Below are positions 43,677-52,863 of a stretch of DNA of 64,000 nt, piece by piece (the stretch's first letter is position 1; each line of letters begins with the position of its first letter). The DNA comes from JAZKHE01 sp040385525 (lineage in GTDB: Bacteria; Bacteroidota; Bacteroidia; UBA4408). The stretch spans positions 372,001-436,000 of the forward strand of contig JAZKHE010000002.1 in NCBI GenBank assembly GCA_040385525.1. Reading direction: 5' to 3'. The position numbers and the translations under genes were made by a program. A model generated the notes under the pieces. It was not told the DNA's origin, ran no database searches, and saw only the letters and a program-made list of their open reading frames with translations.

Positions 43677-46600
43677 TAAAACGAGTTTTTCGTATTGTTC
43701 AGCGCTTTTACCATCGGGCGATATTACTTTTATCTTGTAAATATAAACTCCTCGCCCAATTTTATCGCCAAAATCATCTTTGCCATCCCATTCCATCTCA
43801 TCAGAACGAAAACCATTCGTTAATATTGTTTGATCGATGGTTTTTATTACTTTTCCTGAAACGGTAAATATTTGAATGGAAACATTAAGCTCTGTAAATG
43901 GCTGATTATGCTCAAAAAAGAATTTTGTTTTTGTTGTAAATGGATTGGGGTAATTTAAAACATGACTTAATGCAACTTCTGCTGATTTTGCAACAACAAA
44001 ATCAATACTCGATTTTTCGGAATTGTTATAAACGTCCCATATTTTAAAATCGATTGAGTGTTTACCTTCATCTAATTTAGAAAACGGATAAATTACTTTA
44101 CCGCTTTGATAAGTGTTTAAGTCTGCTTGATAAAAATCGTTTAAAACGATAGATTTTTCGGTATTGTTATCTAAAATAGCAATAATGTCGTGTCCAATTC
44201 CTGCTCCAACAGTGTTTACGCCATTTTCATCTTTAACATAAGCTAATAAAAGAGGTTCTTCGTTGGTTACGCTACCCGAAACAAATTTATCGTCGTTCAT
44301 ATACAATTTTATTTCTGGGCCTGTTTCATCAATTGGCGCATTGTTGTTTAATCCGCCAATTATAAAGTTTTCGTTGTAGCCATTTGCGTCATCTGTTTCT
44401 CCTTCTGCAAAATAACTAATTCTGCCTTTTCCAAAATTGTAGGATATATCTTTTGGAACAATAAACGAAAAAGAAAATTCTCCGTTTGCTACTGATATTT
44501 TACCACGATAAACTGCGTTTTGTTGTAAGTTGTATTTTATTTTAGGACTGTCTGGGTCGTTAGCCATTGTTGATAGTTCCGCAGATTTATCTAAAACAGT
44601 TGGGTAAATAATTCCATTAAAATTGCTGAGTTTAATTCCGTTTTCGTTGGTAACAATTCCAGTAACCGAAACTTTACTTAAAGCTTTTAAAGTATCGGTA
44701 ATTGCTTGAATAGTTATTCCATTAATTGATGTTGTTACAATTTTATTTTTAGGATAATGTAATTTAATTGCAGGGTCGCCAAGCAACGAAAAATTTCTAT
44801 GATTTGTAGAAAACGAATTTGCACTTAAATTTTTTGTTACTCTAAAAGTTTCTCCAATTGTTTTTATTTCATTGTTTTGTTTTACAAAAACGTTTTTGTA
44901 AAAGTTTTGATTTAAAACAAAATTCGGACTGCTAAAAACTAATCGAGTAGTAGTAAGCAAACCAATACCTCCACCATTTGCTTTTAACAAAACATCTTCT
45001 CCAGCCGATGTTCTATTGGGGTCGTCGAATCTACTAAATTCGCAAGTTGCTGTTACAAATAAAGGAAGTTTTTCTTCGTTTTGCCAGCTATTAATGTCGC
45101 CGACTTCTAAAATACGTTCGTGCCCCCAGCCTGTTTCTCCTCCATGCCCCGTATAATTTACAATTAAAGCACCCTTGTTAACTCTATTGTTTAAAGCTGA
45201 TTTCACTTCAGGATAACGCTGACCGCCAGATGAAGATTCTTGTTTGTATGAATCAAAATAAATTTTATCTACGTTTATTTCTCTAAAATTTGTATCAATG
45301 TAAACCGCTAATTTATCTGCATCGCGTAAATGTAAACCGCCATCTTGATCATCGCCAACAAAGCATACCACGTTTTTCCAGTCGCCAGCACTTAAACTTT
45401 GTTTGTTGTTTGTAGTTGTGTTTGTTTTCCGCTCAACGTAGCTGTATAATTTATCTACAACAATTTTTGCTTCTGGCATTGTTTTAACGGGTAATCTTCC
45501 AATTGCAACATCAACACCATCTCCTAATCCATTTCCTTCGTTATCATCTAACAAACCAAAATAATCATCGCTTACGTACGAATCTATAAATGATGTTGCG
45601 TTTTGAGATTGGTAACTCGGGATAAAATTTGTGTTATTTATTTTTGATTTGTAGTTGTAAGATGCATCACCAAAAAGTAATAAATGTTTTGGGTAATTTG
45701 AAGTGTTTGTGGCTCTATCGTAAAACATTTTCATAAAATATTTTATGGCAGTAATGTCTTGCGAGCCACTAGAAAACTCATTGTAAATTTGTTGTGGCGT
45801 TACTAAATGTATGGTGTAACCATCGTATTGTTGATGCAATTGAGCTAAGCGTTGCGCCTCAGAATAAAAATTTGGATGTGCAATAATTACCATATCAGCA
45901 GTTGGTAAACCGTGTAAATTTTGATTAGTAACACGTTCAATAAATACTGGTCTTTTCAAATTATTTTTATCGTTTGTAAAAACAAAAAATTCTTTTAGTG
46001 AGTCGGTTTCTGAAACAAAACTTGTTCCATTTAGGTCAATAATAGAAGCGTTATAGGGTTGCGTTACATCTAATAAAAATTGTGTGCTCGAGTTAAAATT
46101 AGCAACAGTAAATTGTGTTTTTTTATTTGCACCAACACTCTGCAAATCTCTAAACGAAAAGTTTAAAAGACTAGCATCAATGTTTGCTCTGGTAATAATT
46201 TCAAAATAATTTAGCCAGCCTGTAGCTGTTGAAAAATTTGGGTTTTTATTAAAAATTGCATTGATAGAATAATCTGTTGAATTGCTAATAAAATTTAACT
46301 TACCAAAAGTTTCGCTAGCTGGATCTTGCCAGTATTCTAAACCAATTTCGTAAGGAGTTAAAGTTAAAGTATTGCCTTGGCAGTTTATTGAAAAATTACT
46401 TGCTGGAGTTGATCTTGCAGCTACACTTGCTTTTAATAAACTATTTGAATTTAACACTGCATTGGGTATACTAACGTTAAAGGCATATGCGGTTTGGTTT
46501 TCAAATTTTTCGCCATACCATTCTTTACCCGATTTAACTATGTTTTCAATGTCTTTTTCGTGAAAAACTAAATAATCGTAAGATGAGCTAGTTTCTGTAG

Positions 46601-47528
46601 GAACTAAACTATTATTGTTTTTATGTTCTATTCTTTTACCAGCACCTAAATCAAAAGTTAAAAAGTAATAACTAGTGTCAGAATAAATATTTTGTTCGTG
46701 GTAAAATTCTTTAGAGCTATTTATTTTCCATTGGTGTGGACCTTTTCCAAAAAAAACAATGTAGTCTTCTTTGTTAAATTTGCCATCTGTTTCTCCAAAA
46801 ACTAAAATTTTATTTTCTAATAAATCATCGGGTTTTGCTTGGCTGTTTTGCTCGCTTAAAATTCCTGTTCCGTTTCCGTAAACACGAATATTTCTTGGGT
46901 CAATATTATCAACATCAACGCCCATAAATTTTAGCATTGTGTAATCAACTTTATACACAGCATCTTCCCAAACACCTAGCCTATGCCAATTACCACTTTT
47001 TAAAACTGAATTTTGAGCGTAGTTTTGAATAGATTTTTTACTTTTATTTTGCGCATTATTGTTGTCAGTATAATTTATTTTTGCGGAAATTAATTTTTCA
47101 ATTTTTCCAGAAGTGTTTTTCCGAAAAGGAATAAACTCAACTATTGTGTTACTTGTTTTTTTGTTGCTAGAATAAAAAGATTGAATATTTATTTTGTCTG
47201 AAATTAAATCTTTGTGTTTTTCAACAACAGCTGATTGTTCAGGATTTAATTCAATATATTTTTCATCGCTTAGTGTAATTGATTTAGAATCTACATTTCC
47301 GTTTGTAGAAATAGATTTAACTACAATTGGTAAATTATGTTTGGTGAAATTATAATCAGCCTCAAGGCAATTGATATAAGAAATTGAATAATTTTCTGTG
47401 AAGGCTTTTTTTTCGATTTTACCCCAATTTAATTGTAATGAAACGGAATTATTTTGGGCTACAGCTATTTTCGACAAAAAGCCAGGGCCAATTAAAAGGG
47501 AAAAAAATAATGTTTTAAAATAATTCAT
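43668..47528 (-). CDS. porU: T9SS sortase PorU, C25 family peptidase
   Basis: Surface sortase that cleaves the C-terminal sorting domain of T9SS cargo and joins it to anionic lipopolysaccharide. It is 1,286 residues, full length. There is a signal peptide, an N-terminal beta-rich pro-region, and a gingipain-type C25 domain with the dyad His795 (NYTGHGGETGWGHE) and Cys829 (FVTATCEFSRFDDP). A beta-sandwich and FlgD-like C-terminal domain follow (LNYPNPFTTKTKFFFEHNQP, GRGVYIYKIKV). The C-terminal region is itself sorting-domain-like, as known for PorU. It is followed on the same strand by porV. The gene stands back to back with the porP-like gene across a 184-base gap. Confidence 0.95.
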   Translation of the reverse strand: MNYFKTLFFSLLIGPGFLSKIAVAQNNSVSLQLNWGKIEKKAFTENYSISYINCLEADYNFTKHNLPIVVKSISTNGNVDSKSITLSDEKYIELNPEQSAVVEKHKDLISDKINIQSFYSSNKKTSNTIVEFIPFRKNTSGKIEKLISAKINYTDNNNAQNKSKKSIQNYAQNSVLKSGNWHRLGVWEDAVYKVDYTMLKFMGVDVDNIDPRNIRVYGNGTGILSEQNSQAKPDDLLENKILVFGETDGKFNKEDYIVFFGKGPHQWKINSSKEFYHEQNIYSDTSYYFLTFDLGAGKRIEHKNNNSLVPTETSSSYDYLVFHEKDIENIVKSGKEWYGEKFENQTAYAFNVSIPNAVLNSNSLLKASVAARSTPASNFSINCQGNTLTLTPYEIGLEYWQDPASETFGKLNFISNSTDYSINAIFNKNPNFSTATGWLNYFEIITRANIDASLLNFSFRDLQSVGANKKTQFTVANFNSSTQFLLDVTQPYNASIIDLNGTSFVSETDSLKEFFVFTNDKNNLKRPVFIERVTNQNLHGLPTADMVIIAHPNFYSEAQRLAQLHQQYDGYTIHLVTPQQIYNEFSSGSQDITAIKYFMKMFYDRATNTSNYPKHLLLFGDASYNYKSKINNTNFIPSYQSQNATSFIDSYVSDDYFGLLDDNEGNGLGDGVDVAIGRLPVKTMPEAKIVVDKLYSYVERKTNTTTNNKQSLSAGDWKNVVCFVGDDQDGGLHLRDADKLAVYIDTNFREINVDKIYFDSYKQESSSGGQRYPEVKSALNNRVNKGALIVNYTGHGGETGWGHERILEVGDINSWQNEEKLPLFVTATCEFSRFDDPNRTSAGEDVLLKANGGGIGLLTTTRLVFSSPNFVLNQNFYKNVFVKQNNEIKTIGETFRVTKNLSANSFSTNHRNFSLLGDPAIKLHYPKNKIVTTSINGITIQAITDTLKALSKVSVTGIVTNENGIKLSNFNGIIYPTVLDKSAELSTMANDPDSPKIKYNLQQNAVYRGKISVANGEFSFSFIVPKDISYNFGKGRISYFAEGETDDANGYNENFIIGGLNNNAPIDETGPEIKLYMNDDKFVSGSVTNEEPLLLAYVKDENGVNTVGAGIGHDIIAILDNNTEKSIVLNDFYQADLNTYQSGKVIYPFSKLDEGKHSIDFKIWDVYNNSEKSSIDFVVAKSAEVALSHVLNYPNPFTTKTKFFFEHNQPFTELNVSIQIFTVSGKVIKTIDQTILTNGFRSDEMEWDGKDDFGDKIGRGVYIYKIKVISPDGKSAEQYEKLVLLN

Positions 47529-47712
47529 AATAATGTTGTAACAAACTCACTATGAGCTTTGTTTTACATTTAAAATATAGCAACGAATATCTTAAATTAA
47601 TATTGTTTAAACACTACAAGCCAATTAAATTTAAAATTTGTCAACTTTATTTTAAATTTTTCGTAAACTTGTCAAAATATAGAGAAGTTACACTTATATA
47701 ATATACTTGGCG

Positions 47713-48672
47713 ATGAAAAAAATAACCCTTATCAGTTTGTTAGCAATTATGTTTTCGGCTGATGTTAGTTTTGCGCAAGACCCCCATTTTACTCAGTTTT
47801 ATGCTAATCCGTTGTATCTTAATCCGGCTTTTGCTGGTTCTGTAAGATGTCCGAGATTTGTAATGAATTACAGAAATCAATGGCCTGGTATACCTGGCGA
47901 TACTTACGTAACGTATGCTGCGTCTTACGATCAGCATTTTGATGCACTTGGTGGTGGTTTGGGTTTAAGTGTAATGAACGACCAAGCAGGAAGCGGAAAA
48001 TTAGCGCAAACTTGGGTAAACGCAATGTATTCTTACCAATTAAATGTTACGCGTAAATTTACGGTAAGAGCTGGTTTTCAGGCTAGTTATATTCAAAAAA
48101 CAATTGATCCAAATGGATTAACTTTTGGAGACCAGATAGATCCTCGTAATGGGTTTGTTTACCCAACAAGTGAAGACATTAAAGGTAGAGGAAAACCAAT
48201 GTTTGACTTATCTGCTGGTGTTGTAGGTTACACAAAAAACTTTTTTGTAGGTGCTGCTTTTCACCATATAGCTCCTGAATCAACTAGAAACGAAGCTTTT
48301 ATAGACCAAAGTATTTTACCAACAAAAATTACTGCACACGGAGGAGCAACAATTCCTGTTGGTAATGGTGGAGATGTTACTATTTCACCCAATATTATTT
48401 TTCAGCAACAAGAAAAGTTTCAAACCTTAAATTTAGGCTTCTATTTTAACAAAGGGCCATTTGTTGGAGGTTTGTGGTATAGAAGTGAAGATGCTATTAT
48501 CGTTTTATTAGGAATTAACTATAAATTGTTCCGTTTTGGGTATAGTTATGATGTTACAACCTCTAAATTGGGCAGTGTTTCCAATGGTTCTCACGAGTTA
48601 TCGATGAGCTGGCAAATGTACTGTAAACCAAAAAAGAAAAAGTTCCGCACAATAAATTGTCCATCTTTTTAG
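47713..48672 (+). CDS. PorP/SprF family T9SS outer-membrane protein
   Basis: 319 residues with a signal peptide (ending DVSFAQD) and a barrel of the PorP/SprF family. Features are PHFTQFYANPLYLNPAFAGS, PRFVMNYRNQWPG, YVTYAASYDQHFDALGGGLG and the closing strands FRFGYSYDVTTSKLG and SNGSHELSMSW. The family includes core PorP and SprF-like proteins that help surface attachment of type B cargo. Which one this is cannot be decided here: PorP usually sits with porK/L/M/N, which are absent, so a SprF-like role is plausible. A TTG two codons upstream is less likely than the ATG. It lies between divergent porU and gldJ. Confidence 0.9.
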   Translation: MKKITLISLLAIMFSADVSFAQDPHFTQFYANPLYLNPAFAGSVRCPRFVMNYRNQWPGIPGDTYVTYAASYDQHFDALGGGLGLSVMNDQAGSGKLAQTWVNAMYSYQLNVTRKFTVRAGFQASYIQKTIDPNGLTFGDQIDPRNGFVYPTSEDIKGRGKPMFDLSAGVVGYTKNFFVGAAFHHIAPESTRNEAFIDQSILPTKITAHGGATIPVGNGGDVTISPNIIFQQQEKFQTLNLGFYFNKGPFVGGLWYRSEDAIIVLLGINYKLFRFGYSYDVTTSKLGSVSNGSHELSMSWQMYCKPKKKKFRTINCPSF

Positions 48673-48730
48673 TTATTAGTATTGTAAAACAGAGAAATTT
48701 TTAGATATTTGTCATTCTATATTAAAAAAC

Positions 48731-50224
48731 ATGAATAGAAAAATTGTAAAATTTGTAAAAGCCTCATCGTTAGTTTTGTCGCTAACATTGGCTACATCTT
48801 GCGTGCAAGAGACATCAAACGTTACTGGTTGGGAGTATAATAATCCAGAAAACGGTGGTTTTCAAGTAATACCTTATACAGAACAAGAAACTGGTCCTGG
48901 TTTAGTTTTGATTGAAGGTGGTACTTTTACCATGGGTAGAGTTGAACAAGACGTAATGTATGATTGGAATAATATTCCAAGAAGAGTTACTGTGTCTTCT
49001 TTTTATATGGATGAAACAGAGGTTTCAAACATTAATTATTTGGAGTATTTATATTGGCTAAGAAACGTTTTTGGAGCCGATTATCCTGAAGTTTATAAAA
49101 AGGCATTGCCTGATACACTAGTTTGGAGAGACGAATTAGCGTATAACGAGCCTTACGTAGAATATTACTTACGTCACCCGGCTTACCAAGATTACCCTGT
49201 AGTAGGAGTAGATTGGTTGCAAGCGAATGACTTTTGTTCTTGGAGAACTGACCGTGTTAATGAGTACATCTTAATACGCGAAGGTTTATTAGACTTTGAC
49301 CCTACAAACTGGGTTAACGAAAATAACTTTAATACCGATGCTTATTTAGCGGGTCAGTACGAAGGTTTAATTTTGGCTAATATACCTGATTTAAATCCAA
49401 AAAGTAGTGGAGAGCGTAAAGCACGTATGGAAGATGGTATTTTGTTACCTAAGTATAGACTACCGACCGAAGCTGAGTGGGAATTTGCTGCTTATGGTTT
49501 AATTGGTAATACAATGGAAACATTAATTACTGACAGAAAAATTTATCCTTGGAATGGTTCTTATACTCGTAATGCAGATAGTCGCTACTTAGGTGAAATG
49601 ATGGCTAACTTTAAACGTGGTAGAGGTGATATGATGGGTACTGCAGGTGCACTTAATGATAATGCAGATGTTACAGCTCCTGTGTTTGCATACTGGCCAA
49701 ATGATTATGGTTTGTATAATATGGCTGGTAACGTATCGGAGTGGGTTATGGATGTTTATCGTCCATTATCTCCAGAAGATAACAACGATTTCCGTGCATT
49801 TAGAGGAAACGTTTTCCAAACACAAGTTCGTGATGAGGAAGGTAATATTGCTGAGAAAGATAGTTTAGGTAAAATTAAATGGAGAGATGTTGAAGTTGAT
49901 AAAGATAATTTAGTAGAACGAAGAAACTACAAAAAAGCAGATAATATTAATTATTTAGATGGTGAAACAATCACTCAAGCTGGTGCTGATTGGACTACAG
50001 CATACACTCCAGGTGGAGAAAAACCTGAAAGTAATGGTATGTATGAGTTTGGTGCTCACTCAATGATTAATGATAAAGCAAGAGTTTACAAAGGTGCTTC
50101 GTGGAAAGATAAAGCTTACTACATGAGCCCAGGTACTAGAAGATATTTGGATGAAAAACAAGCTACTGATGCAATCGGTTTCCGTTGTGCAATGGTAAGA
50201 GTTGGTAGCCCAAGAGGATTATAA
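48731..50224 (+). CDS. gldJ: Gliding motility lipoprotein GldJ
   Basis: Lipoprotein required for gliding and stability of GldK and other T9SS components. It has 497 residues, a lipobox (LATSC, Cys24) and a formylglycine-generating-enzyme-like fold beginning GLVLIEGGTFTMG. The family-specific parts GWEYNNPENGGFQV, RVTVSSFYMDETEVSNINYL, YLRHPAYQDYPVVGVDW and YRLPTEAEWEFAAYG support GldJ over GldK. The Cys residues of true FGE enzymes are missing, so it is structural. It lies 58 bases after the porP-like gene and is followed by a terminator. In flavobacteria gldJ is also found next to porU and porV. Confidence 0.93.
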   Translation: MNRKIVKFVKASSLVLSLTLATSCVQETSNVTGWEYNNPENGGFQVIPYTEQETGPGLVLIEGGTFTMGRVEQDVMYDWNNIPRRVTVSSFYMDETEVSNINYLEYLYWLRNVFGADYPEVYKKALPDTLVWRDELAYNEPYVEYYLRHPAYQDYPVVGVDWLQANDFCSWRTDRVNEYILIREGLLDFDPTNWVNENNFNTDAYLAGQYEGLILANIPDLNPKSSGERKARMEDGILLPKYRLPTEAEWEFAAYGLIGNTMETLITDRKIYPWNGSYTRNADSRYLGEMMANFKRGRGDMMGTAGALNDNADVTAPVFAYWPNDYGLYNMAGNVSEWVMDVYRPLSPEDNNDFRAFRGNVFQTQVRDEEGNIAEKDSLGKIKWRDVEVDKDNLVERRNYKKADNINYLDGETITQAGADWTTAYTPGGEKPESNGMYEFGAHSMINDKARVYKGASWKDKAYYMSPGTRRYLDEKQATDAIGFRCAMVRVGSPRGL

Positions 50225-50242
50225 TAATTTTAAACAGAAACA

Positions 50243-50272
50243 AAAAGCCTTCGAAATTTCGAGGGCTTTTTT
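50243..50272 (+). terminator. Intrinsic terminator after gldJ
   Basis: AGCCTTCGAA-AT-TTCGAGGGCT forms a stem with one G-T wobble, with an A-run before and a T-run after. Its TCGAAATTTCGA core resembles the terminators after typA and coxA. Confidence 0.85.
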
Positions 50273-50361
50273 GTTTTAACTCTGTTTTGTTAATTCATAT
50301 TCTTTAAAAATGTTTTTTGTTTTTATTAATTAGTTAAAATTGTAATAAAGAGACAAGTGTT

Positions 50362-51669
50362 ATGAAATATACTACTACACAAGAATTATATTCAATTTTT
50401 AAAGAAAAAAAAGAGATAAGCACAGACACTCGTTCTATCAAAAAAGAGAGCTTATTTTTTGCTTTAAAAGGTGCTAATTTTAATGGTAATACATTTGCTT
50501 TAACCGCAATTCAACAAGGTGCTTCTTATGCCATTGTTGATGATGAAAAATTAGCAGACAACAAAAATTGTTTGTTAGTGCCAGATGCGCTAACAGCATT
50601 GCAAGATTTAGCAAAATACCATCGCCAACAATTAACTATTCCTATAATTGCTATAACTGGTTCTAACGGGAAAACAACAACTAAAGAATTAATTAGAGAG
50701 GTTTTAGCTACACAATTTTCGGTGTATGCTACAATTGGTAATTTAAATAACCACATTGGTGTTCCGCTTACCTTGTTAAGTATTAACGAAACGCACCAAA
50801 TGGCTGTGGTAGAAATGGGTGCAAATCATCAAAAAGAAATTGAATTTTTATGCAATATAGCTTTGCCAGATTATGGTTTAATTACCAACATCGGTAAAGC
50901 GCATTTGGAGGGTTTTGGCGGAATTGAAGGCGTTATAAAAGGCAAAACAGAAATGTATACATACATTCGCGAAAACAACAAAAAATTGTTTGTTAATGAA
51001 GATGATCAGTTGTTAATGGACTTATCTAAAAATTGTACCAGAACAACTTATGGAATTAGTCCGCTAGCAACAACGCAAGGAGCGTTAGTTGTATCCGAAC
51101 CATTTGTTGCTTTTGTTTTTGAAGATATTAATAAAAATAAACAGACTGTTTCATCTAATTTAGTTGGAGTATACAATCTTCCAAACTTATTGGCAGCTTG
51201 TGCAATTGGTAATTATTTTTCTGTAAGTGGAGAAAATATTAAAAAAGCAATAGAAAAATTTACACCAACAAATAGTCGTTCGCAACAAATTATAAAAGGT
51301 AGCAACACAATTATTTTAGATGCATACAATGCTAACCCAACAAGTATGATAGCAGCCATTATAAATTTTGCAAATATTGATGCGGAAAATAAAATTGTTA
51401 TTTTAGGCGATATGCTTGAGTTGGGCGATAGTAGCTTAAAAGAGCACCAGCATATTGTAAATATTTTAAAACAAAATCAGCTAACCGATACTGTTTTAGT
51501 TGGACCATTTTTTAATGATATTGAAAATATTATTAATGCAAAACTATTTAAAACAAGTGCAGAAGCTTGTGAATTTTTAAAGAAAATGAATGTAAAAAAC
51601 TCAACAGTTTTAATAAAAGGTTCGCGCGGAACAAAAATGGAAGAAGTGTTAAATGCATTTGCAGACTAA
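50362..51669 (+). CDS. murF: UDP-N-acetylmuramoyl-tripeptide--D-alanyl-D-alanine ligase MurF
   Basis: Cytoplasmic ATP-dependent ligase that adds D-Ala-D-Ala to the peptidoglycan precursor. The 435-residue protein has the Mur ligase P-loop AITGSNGKTTTKELI near residue 96, VEMGANHQKEIEFL, then TNIGKAHLEGFGGIEGVIKGK, the C-terminal ILDAYNANPTSM and KGSRGTKMEE. The start is ATG. The gene overlaps the cysteine desulfurase gene by 17 bases. No promoter box was recognised in the 90 bases after the gldJ terminator. Confidence 0.95.
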   Translation: MKYTTTQELYSIFKEKKEISTDTRSIKKESLFFALKGANFNGNTFALTAIQQGASYAIVDDEKLADNKNCLLVPDALTALQDLAKYHRQQLTIPIIAITGSNGKTTTKELIREVLATQFSVYATIGNLNNHIGVPLTLLSINETHQMAVVEMGANHQKEIEFLCNIALPDYGLITNIGKAHLEGFGGIEGVIKGKTEMYTYIRENNKKLFVNEDDQLLMDLSKNCTRTTYGISPLATTQGALVVSEPFVAFVFEDINKNKQTVSSNLVGVYNLPNLLAACAIGNYFSVSGENIKKAIEKFTPTNSRSQQIIKGSNTIILDAYNANPTSMIAAIINFANIDAENKIVILGDMLELGDSSLKEHQHIVNILKQNQLTDTVLVGPFFNDIENIINAKLFKTSAEACEFLKKMNVKNSTVLIKGSRGTKMEEVLNAFAD

Positions 51670-52810
51670 GGTGATTTATTTCGATTATAACGCTACAACA
51701 CCTGTAGATAAAAGAGTTTTCGATGCTATGACTCCTTATTTTTTAGAAAAATTTGGAAATGCATCATCAAAAACACATGCTTTTGGTTGGCAAGCCGACG
51801 AAGCTGTAAAAAACGCTAGACAGATTACTGCCGATTTTATTGGTGCAGAAGTGCAAGAAATTTTATTTACATCTGGCGCAACCGAATCGTTGAATTTGGC
51901 TATTAATGGTTTATTTAGCGTTTATCACAAAACAAAAAATCATATTGTTGTTGCTAAAACCGAGCACAATGCCGTGTTAGAAACCTGTAAATTGTTAGAA
52001 GAAAAAGGCGCAACAATCACCTATTTATCAGTTGACAGATACGGATTAGTAGATGCAAACGAATTAGAAAAAGTAATTACAGACAAAACTCTTTTCGTTG
52101 CTATAATGCTTGTTAATAATGAAACAGGCGTAATTCAACCTATAGAACAATTAGCTGAAATTACACATAAGTACGGAGCGTTTTTTGTTTGCGATACTAC
52201 ACAAGCTATTGGTAAAATAAGAGTTGATGTAAACGAATTAGGAATTGATTTAGCATGCATTTCTGCACATAAACTATACGGGCCAAAAGGAATTGGCGCA
52301 CTTTATTTTAGAAGAAAAAATCCGAGAGTTAATTTATTTCCAATAATTACGGGTGGCGGACAAGAAAGAGGATTGCGCGCAGGCACAATTAACGTACCAG
52401 GCATTGTTGGTTTAGCTAAAGCTATTGAGATTGCAGAAAGTGAGTTGTGGGAAAACGCTTCAATAATATCAAAACTGCGAACTCGATTAGAACAATATTT
52501 AATAGATTGTGGCGATGTTACAATAAACGGAAGCACCAGAGATAGAATTTTTAATACCAGCAGTTTGTGTTTTAAAGGAATAAAAGCAGAACGATTAATT
52601 GCAAAAGTTTCGGGTATTGCATTTTCTACAGGTTCGGCGTGCACATCTGCATTGGCTGAGCCATCGCATGTTTTAAAAGCTATGGGTTTAACCGATGAAG
52701 AAGCTTATGCGTCAGTGCGATTAAGTTTAGGCAAATACAACACCGATATAGAAGTTAGAAACGCTATTGATGAAATTAGCAAAGCTGTAAAAGAGTTGAG
52801 AGGTAATTGA
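51653..52810 (+). CDS. Cysteine desulfurase (NifS/IscS family)
   Basis: PLP enzyme that takes sulfur from cysteine for iron-sulfur clusters and thio-modified tRNA. It has 385 residues with YFDYNATTPVDKRV at the start, TEHNAVLETCKLLEEKGATI, PLP Lys in CISAHKLYGPKG and the mobile catalytic Cys in STGSACTSALAEPS. No IscU- or IscA-like scaffold gene is nearby. It could be IscS or a tRNA-thiolation enzyme. The ATG lies inside the murF 3' end (17-base overlap). A GTG six codons later is the alternative start without a long overlap. Confidence 0.92.
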   Translation: MHLQTKVIYFDYNATTPVDKRVFDAMTPYFLEKFGNASSKTHAFGWQADEAVKNARQITADFIGAEVQEILFTSGATESLNLAINGLFSVYHKTKNHIVVAKTEHNAVLETCKLLEEKGATITYLSVDRYGLVDANELEKVITDKTLFVAIMLVNNETGVIQPIEQLAEITHKYGAFFVCDTTQAIGKIRVDVNELGIDLACISAHKLYGPKGIGALYFRRKNPRVNLFPIITGGGQERGLRAGTINVPGIVGLAKAIEIAESELWENASIISKLRTRLEQYLIDCGDVTINGSTRDRIFNTSSLCFKGIKAERLIAKVSGIAFSTGSACTSALAEPSHVLKAMGLTDEEAYASVRLSLGKYNTDIEVRNAIDEISKAVKELRGN

Positions 52811-52852
52811 TTTGATGATATGCTAATTTGAAAATGAGTTAATGTGCTAATT
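52805..52852. repeat. Short dispersed AT-rich repeat (AATGTGCTAATTTGA family)
   Basis: A run of near-copies after the cysteine desulfurase stop: TTGATTTGATGATATGCTAA, then AATTTGAAAATGAGTTAATG and TGCTAATT. A related run in inverted orientation lies at 63501-63530. It fills the gap to the next gene. Similar simple repeats are common between genes in Bacteroidota. Function unknown. Confidence 0.45.
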
Positions 52853-52863
52853 TTTTTTAGTGA

